Shown here piece after piece: positions 4,605-7,298 of a stretch of DNA of 7,298 nt. Both the position numbers and the translations under genes were made by a program. The notes beneath the pieces were generated by a model, which worked only from the letters and a program-made list of their open reading frames with translations, made no database searches and was not told the DNA's origin. Origin of the DNA: CAZAIO01 sp964485235 (GTDB lineage Bacteria; Chloroflexota; Dehalococcoidia; GIF9; UBA5629); contig CAZAIO010000128.1 in the NCBI GenBank assembly GCA_964485235.1, forward strand, positions 1 to 7,298. The letters run 5' to 3'. Each line of letters opens with the position of its first letter. Within the stretch, counting starts at the first letter, position 1.

Positions 4605-5597
4605 ATGATTCAGAAAGATGTAGTTATTATTGGAGGAGGTCCCTCAGGCCTTGCCGCCTCGATATTTACGAGCCTGGATGGTTGGGATACACTTATTTTG
4701 GAGGCTAACTGGGTAGGTGGTCAGGCTGAAATTGCGTACACGGTATCAAATTATCCTGGGTTCTTACCCGGCGATGGAGAGATCCTCGTAGAAAATATGA
4801 CAAAACAGGTTACTGCTTCTCCACCAGCTGGCGTAGGTGCAGAACTAATACAGGAAAAAGTAGTACAAATCAATACGCAAGATAAAAGAGTAGGAACCGA
4901 AACAGAACAATACCAAGCAAAAGCTATTATTATTGCGACGGGCAGTACTATGCAGCGGCTAAATATAAAAGGTGAAGAGAAATTTATTGATAAAGGTGTT
5001 ACCTACTATGCTAAGCGAGATGCACATAAATTTAATGGCAAGAAAGTTTTAGTAGTAGGTGGAGGAAACACTACAGCTAAGAGTGCGCTTGTCGCTAAAG
5101 CTGCCGGAGCGAATGAGGTTATCCTTATACACAGGCGTGACTCATTGCGAGCCTATCCGACTATGGTGCGAAGATTAGGAAAAGAAGGCGTGGAGATTAA
5201 ATATACTACCGAGATCGAGGAAATCAAGGGCAATGGCAGGGTTGCGAGCGTTATCTTGAAAAATAACGTGACTGATGAAAAAAACGAAATATTCATTGAC
5301 TGGTTGGTGGTATGTGTCGGTACGGAACCTGATATATCACTTGCAAGAGAGGCAAACCTGAAAATAAAGGGGGACTTCGTGAGTGTTGATAATGAGATGA
5401 TGACCAATGTACAGGGAATATTTGCGTGCGGTGAGATAATTGGCACAGACCGACATATCATTTCTTCGGCAGCAAGTGGTGCATATGCGGGTATGGCGGT
5501 CAGCAAATATCTGGCACTGGATAAGGTAAGAAAAGGGGAGATGTTCTCCGGTGCTATCAATGGTAAATATGCCGACGAATACGCGGCAATGCTTTAA
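4605..5597 (+). CDS. Thioredoxin reductase-like flavoprotein lacking the redox CxxC
   Basis: This is a 330-residue, two-domain, FAD- and NAD(P)H-binding protein of the low-molecular-weight thioredoxin reductase family. The FAD motif VVIIGGGPSGLAA is at residues 6-18. The NAD(P)H motif VLVVGGGNTTAKSA is at 148-161, followed by HRRDSLRA (176-183). The closing FAD motif is IFACGEI (272-278), where FAAGDV is usual. At the place of the CATC disulfide (family GVSYCATCDG) this protein reads GVTYYAKRDA, so both Cys are replaced, by Tyr135 and Arg138. It therefore cannot reduce thioredoxin by the usual route. Ferredoxin:NAD(P)H reduction or electron transfer to the neighbouring proteins is plausible but unproven. 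The ATG at 4605 is preferred over GTG 4602 because AGGAGGT (4593-4599) is spaced 5 bases from it. The NifU-like gene follows after 16 bases, so the two are probably cotranscribed. Confidence 0.88.
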   Translation: MIQKDVVIIGGGPSGLAASIFTSLDGWDTLILEANWVGGQAEIAYTVSNYPGFLPGDGEILVENMTKQVTASPPAGVGAELIQEKVVQINTQDKRVGTETEQYQAKAIIIATGSTMQRLNIKGEEKFIDKGVTYYAKRDAHKFNGKKVLVVGGGNTTAKSALVAKAAGANEVILIHRRDSLRAYPTMVRRLGKEGVEIKYTTEIEEIKGNGRVASVILKNNVTDEKNEIFIDWLVVCVGTEPDISLAREANLKIKGDFVSVDNEMMTNVQGIFACGEIIGTDRHIISSAASGAYAGMAVSKYLALDKVRKGEMFSGAINGKYADEYAAML

Positions 5598-5613
5598 TTC
5601 AGGATGGAACGCA

Positions 5614-5871
5614 ATGGAACAGGGAATAAGTGAAGGTGTTGAACGAATATTAGAGCATATAAGGCCAAGTCTCGGCGGCGCTGATATCCGTTTAAGGATG
5701 GTTGATAAAGGAATAGTAACACTTGAATATTACAAACCTCTGTCTAATCCCTCAGCCTGCCATGTGGATAGAACCAGGACCACCAAAGATATAATAATTG
5801 AAATAATAGAGGAAGATCTTAAAGGGATAATTCCTGATTTTGAGAAAGTGATTATTAACGGTATTGATTAG
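5614..5871 (+). CDS. Small NifU C-terminal-domain-like protein with incomplete CxxC
   Basis: This is an 85-residue protein. VERILEHIRPSLGGADIRLRMVDKGIVTLEY (9-39) resembles the NifU/Nfu C-terminal domain, in which IRPxLxxDGGDI precedes a CxxC that carries a transferable Fe-S cluster. Further on, RTTKDIIIEIIEEDLKGIIPDFEKV (55-79) follows the family pattern of the helix and final strand. The CxxC itself is not intact: only Cys49 (PSACHVD) aligns with the second Cys, and Pro46 stands in place of the first. A dimer could still hold a cluster with one Cys per subunit, or the protein may have another role. The start is ATG 5614 with AGGA (5601-5604) upstream. A frame that opens further upstream overlaps the flavoprotein gene and is not needed. 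It lies 16 bases after the flavoprotein stop. Confidence 0.75.
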   Translation: MEQGISEGVERILEHIRPSLGGADIRLRMVDKGIVTLEYYKPLSNPSACHVDRTRTTKDIIIEIIEEDLKGIIPDFEKVIINGID

Positions 5872-5936
5872 ATAAAGCGCTTGGGTGGCACGTTTTCACT
5901 TTTTACAGTATTCATTGTCAGAGTGAGTAAGCTTAT

Positions 5937-5965
5937 TTGACTTTGCATAGTTAACAGATTAACAT
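5937..5965 (+). promoter_or_regulatory. Predicted promoter of the second fur-family gene
   Basis: TTGACT (5937-5942), a 17-bp spacer and TAACAT (5960-5965), a moderate -10. The transcription start would fall near 5972, which is the A of the ATG. A direct repeat of TTAACA (5951-5956, 5959-5964) overlaps the -10. Confidence 0.5.
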
Positions 5966-5971
5966 TGGTAT

Positions 5972-6427
5972 ATGGGAATGAGACGCAATATCAATAATGA
6001 CAACACGATATATGGTCATCCTTTGACATCTCAGCGAAGGTTGTTGTTGGAACTGTTGCGTGAGGCCCAGGGGCATATGGATGCCAAGGAACTTTATCGT
6101 CGTGCCAGTGAACGCGACAAGTCAATAAGTCCTGCGACAGTGTACCGGAGTCTTAACTTGTTCAAAGAGATGGGATTGATTGACGAGATGAGGTTGGATA
6201 AGATTCGCTGCTATTATGAGATAAAACAATCACCGGGGCACCAACATATGATATGTCAGGGCTGTGGGAAAGTCATTGAGTTTGAAGATCCGTATTTTCC
6301 GGAGTTGATGGAAACAGTACGGCGTGATTACGGCTTTAATATAACGAAAGCGACGTTGTATCTTGAAGGTTTTTGTCCCGATTGTGATGAAAACACACTG
6401 AAGAAAGAAGCTTCTGTACAGATTTAG
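5972..6427 (+). CDS. Fur-family metal-dependent transcriptional regulator (paralogue 2)
   Basis: This is a 151-residue Fur-family repressor that shares about half its residues with the paralogue at 3930-4337 by my hand alignment. The winged helix spans LTSQRRLLLELL (18-29) to ISPATVYRSLNLFKEMGLIDE (52-72). The metal domain has GHQHMICQGCGKVIEFED (89-106) and GFCPDC (133-138). Cys95/98 and Cys135/138 are the structural zinc ligands. His35, His90 and His92 are candidate sensing ligands. The position matching PerR Asp104 is Glu103, again Fur-like. A short charged tail (139-151) is absent from paralogue 1. Neither ATG 5972 nor in-frame ATG 5978 has a ribosome site, and the predicted transcription start coincides with 5972, so the message may be leaderless. 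A ferredoxin gene lies 103 bases downstream and could be cotranscribed. Confidence 0.93.
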   Translation: MGMRRNINNDNTIYGHPLTSQRRLLLELLREAQGHMDAKELYRRASERDKSISPATVYRSLNLFKEMGLIDEMRLDKIRCYYEIKQSPGHQHMICQGCGKVIEFEDPYFPELMETVRRDYGFNITKATLYLEGFCPDCDENTLKKEASVQI

Positions 6428-6530
6428 TACAGTGTTATAAATAAGGCAGTCAAATATCCAGGTTATTTTGTGTTTATTATAGCATCTAGCATATTAATAA
6501 TTGGGCATATGATCAGGGAAAGGGATTTAG

Positions 6531-6743
6531 ATGCCGGGTAATCGGGCATTAATAAACTATGATAAATGCAGCCCAGAGCATTGTGCGAATGGCACCTGTG
6601 TTGCGGCGCTGGCATGTTCCCGAAAGCTGATCAAACAGGAAGCGCCCAACGAGGAACCGATGATGGATCCGCTGCTTTGTATGGGATGCGCAGATTGTCT
6701 CAGGGCATGTCCGCTTGAAGCGATAAAGATTGTAAATATATAA
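6531..6743 (+). CDS. Small ferredoxin with two Cys clusters, one of unusual spacing
   Basis: This is a 70-residue cytoplasmic electron carrier with eight Cys. The C-terminal half carries a standard 4Fe-4S motif, CMGCADCLRACP (50-61). The N-terminal half has Cys13, 18, 23 and 29 in DKCSPEHCANGTCVAALAC, spaced C-x4-C-x4-C-x5-C. That is wider than the usual CxxCxxCxxxC but resembles the N-terminal cluster of proteins such as ABCE1 (DKCxPxxC). Two 4Fe-4S clusters are likely. The start is supported by AGGGA (6521-6525), 5 bases before the ATG. No partner is fused. The TrxR-like flavoprotein upstream is a reasonable redox partner, by inference from proximity only. No confident promoter is seen in the 103-base gap after the fur gene. 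Confidence 0.85.
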   Translation: MPGNRALINYDKCSPEHCANGTCVAALACSRKLIKQEAPNEEPMMDPLLCMGCADCLRACPLEAIKIVNI

Positions 6744-6929
6744 ATAGTCGGCGAAAATAATTTAATTTGCAGGCTGCTTAATAAGATAAAGACCTTAAAA
6801 ACTATCCAGGGAGTTTACTCTGCCAGACGGGTATAAATGCATATAGGAAGGGACTATACGACAGTACCGTTTTACGATTATTTTCATGAATTTATTATCA
6901 CCTGATAGTATATATTCAGCTTCGAAAAC
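6744..6929. other. Gap between ferredoxin gene and metK promoter, no recognised gene
   Basis: I see no RNA gene, terminator or convincing ORF here. A 22-codon frame at 6837-6905 lacks a clear ribosome site. It lies upstream of the metK promoter, so it is not a metK leader peptide. Confidence 0.45.
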
Positions 6930-6958
6930 TTGACAAATAATAGTAGTATCTTTATACT
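6930..6958 (+). promoter_or_regulatory. Predicted metK promoter
   Basis: TTGACA (6930-6935), a 17-bp spacer and TATACT (6953-6958), the best promoter in the window. Transcription would start near 6965, giving a leader of about 280 bases before metK, far longer than translation needs. Confidence 0.75.
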
Positions 6959-7012
6959 GTGGTCAACCTGTAATACAAATTCAATCTAACTTCCCGGTAA
7001 AAAGTGGAGTAG

Positions 7013-7100
7013 AGAGGGGGATTTTTATATTGAGCATCCGGTATACCTGAAGGTCTTTGTTATATCCAGTCTCATATAAAACCCTTTCTGCGTTTTTTTT
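7013..7100 (+). terminator. Candidate intrinsic terminator or attenuator in the metK leader
   Basis: A long hairpin is followed by eight T (7093-7100). The basal stem AGAGGGGG (7013-7020) pairs with CCCTTTCT (7082-7089), including two G-U pairs. After an AT bulge, TTTATAT-T-GAG (7023-7034) pairs with CTCATATAAAA (7071-7081) with one bulged base. An inner stem, GGTATA (7040-7045) with TATATCC (7061-7067), caps it. Three bases (GCG) separate the stem from the T-run. It lies about 50 bases after the predicted metK transcription start and 143 bases before the gene. It would therefore either attenuate metK or end a short independent RNA of about 135 bases. Confidence 0.55.
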
Positions 7101-7210
7101 ATAAAAAACCACGTTATCCTGAAATCCCGATCCGGTAGTAAATACTGAATTCCCTTTCGTTTTTCAAACGTATAGGTATGCACCAGAAGTAAGAATTATT
7201 GCCTGATAAT

Positions 7211-7236
7211 CCGGGTTGCTAGTAACAATCGGAGGA
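7211..7236 (+). promoter_or_regulatory. Possible hairpin masking the metK Shine-Dalgarno sequence
   Basis: CCGG-G-TTG (7211-7218) can pair with CAATCGG (7226-7232) around a 7-base loop, with one bulge and one G-U pair. The last two paired bases are the first GG of the ribosome site GGAGGA (7231-7236), so folding would hinder initiation. The stem is short and its stability is modest. Confidence 0.35.
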
Positions 7237-7243
7237 TATATTT

Positions 7244-7298
7244 ATGTCGAACAGTTTCAACAGTGCGAGCAAGCATTATTTTGCGTCCGAGTCGGTCA
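7244..7298 (+). CDS. metK: S-adenosylmethionine synthetase, N-terminal fragment (3' truncated by window)
   Basis: Only 18 codons are visible. They end in KHYFASESV, which matches the conserved MetK opening (family form HLFTSESVSEGHPDK), where the strand leads into the ATP- and methionine-binding site. MetK makes S-adenosylmethionine from ATP and methionine in the cytoplasm. The ATG at 7244 has GGAGGA (7231-7236) 7 bases upstream. The frame stays open to the end of the window. The call rests on a short match, but the motif is distinctive. The long leader with a terminator-like hairpin suggests regulated expression. Confidence 0.8.
   Translation, partial: MSNSFNSASKHYFASESV

Noticed and set aside
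5551..5613. N-terminal extension of the NifU-like frame overlapping the flavoprotein end.
   Set aside because: The extension reads flavoprotein codons out of frame. ATG 5614 gives the family start and has an AGGA site upstream.
6837..6905. 22-codon frame with several Tyr and Phe codons upstream of metK, considered as a leader peptide.
   Set aside because: It lies before the strong metK promoter, lacks Met codons after the start, has no clear ribosome site and has no associated alternate stem.

Overview
This is a bacterial window of moderately low G+C. All genes I can support lie on the + strand. The organism cannot be named from the sequence. A heterodisulfide-reductase-type Fe-S protein, an 8-Cys ferredoxin and two Fur regulators fit an anaerobic or redox-versatile bacterium with iron-rich metabolism. 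An anammox-type planctomycete is one guess, with low confidence. Promoters are easy to see: five good -35/-10 pairs, all with 17-bp spacers.

Layout: (1) 1-344 is the C-terminal end of a CCG-domain Fe-S oxidoreductase. (2) 424-1240 is a toxin-antitoxin module, a long Phd/YefM-like antitoxin and a RelE/ParE-like toxin joined by TAATG. A tandem array of four 12-nt repeats lies between its promoter and its Shine-Dalgarno sequence. (3) 1241-1443 holds nothing I can identify. (4) 1444-3660 is a tyrosine biosynthesis operon. It has a promoter, a 29-codon leader peptide with seven Tyr codons, a transcription attenuator, a type I DAHP synthase and a prephenate dehydrogenase. (5) 3890-4337 is a Fur-family regulator whose promoter puts the transcript start almost on the start codon, with a Fur-like box over it. 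(6) 4495-5871 is a pair of genes for a thioredoxin-reductase-like flavoprotein that has lost its CxxC and a NifU-C-like protein that keeps only one of its two Cys. (7) 5937-6427 is a second Fur paralogue, apparently also leaderless. (8) 6531-6743 is a small 8-Cys ferredoxin. (9) 6744-7243 is a 500-base gap with a strong promoter, a conditional-looking terminator and a possible SD-masking hairpin ahead of metK, which begins at 7244 and runs off the window.

How the parts work together: the aro operon makes the entry enzyme of the shikimate pathway and the tyrosine-branch dehydrogenase. Its leader can sense charged tRNA-Tyr by classical ribosome-stalling attenuation. The pairing segments 1:2, 2:3 and 3:4 can be read directly from the sequence. 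This complete tyrosine-specific attenuator, too short to be found by ordinary gene calling, is the main discovery in the window. The Fur/flavoprotein/NifU-like/Fur/ferredoxin stretch looks like an iron- or redox-responsive electron-transfer locus whose chemistry is not known. The metK leader may be a second attenuation system.
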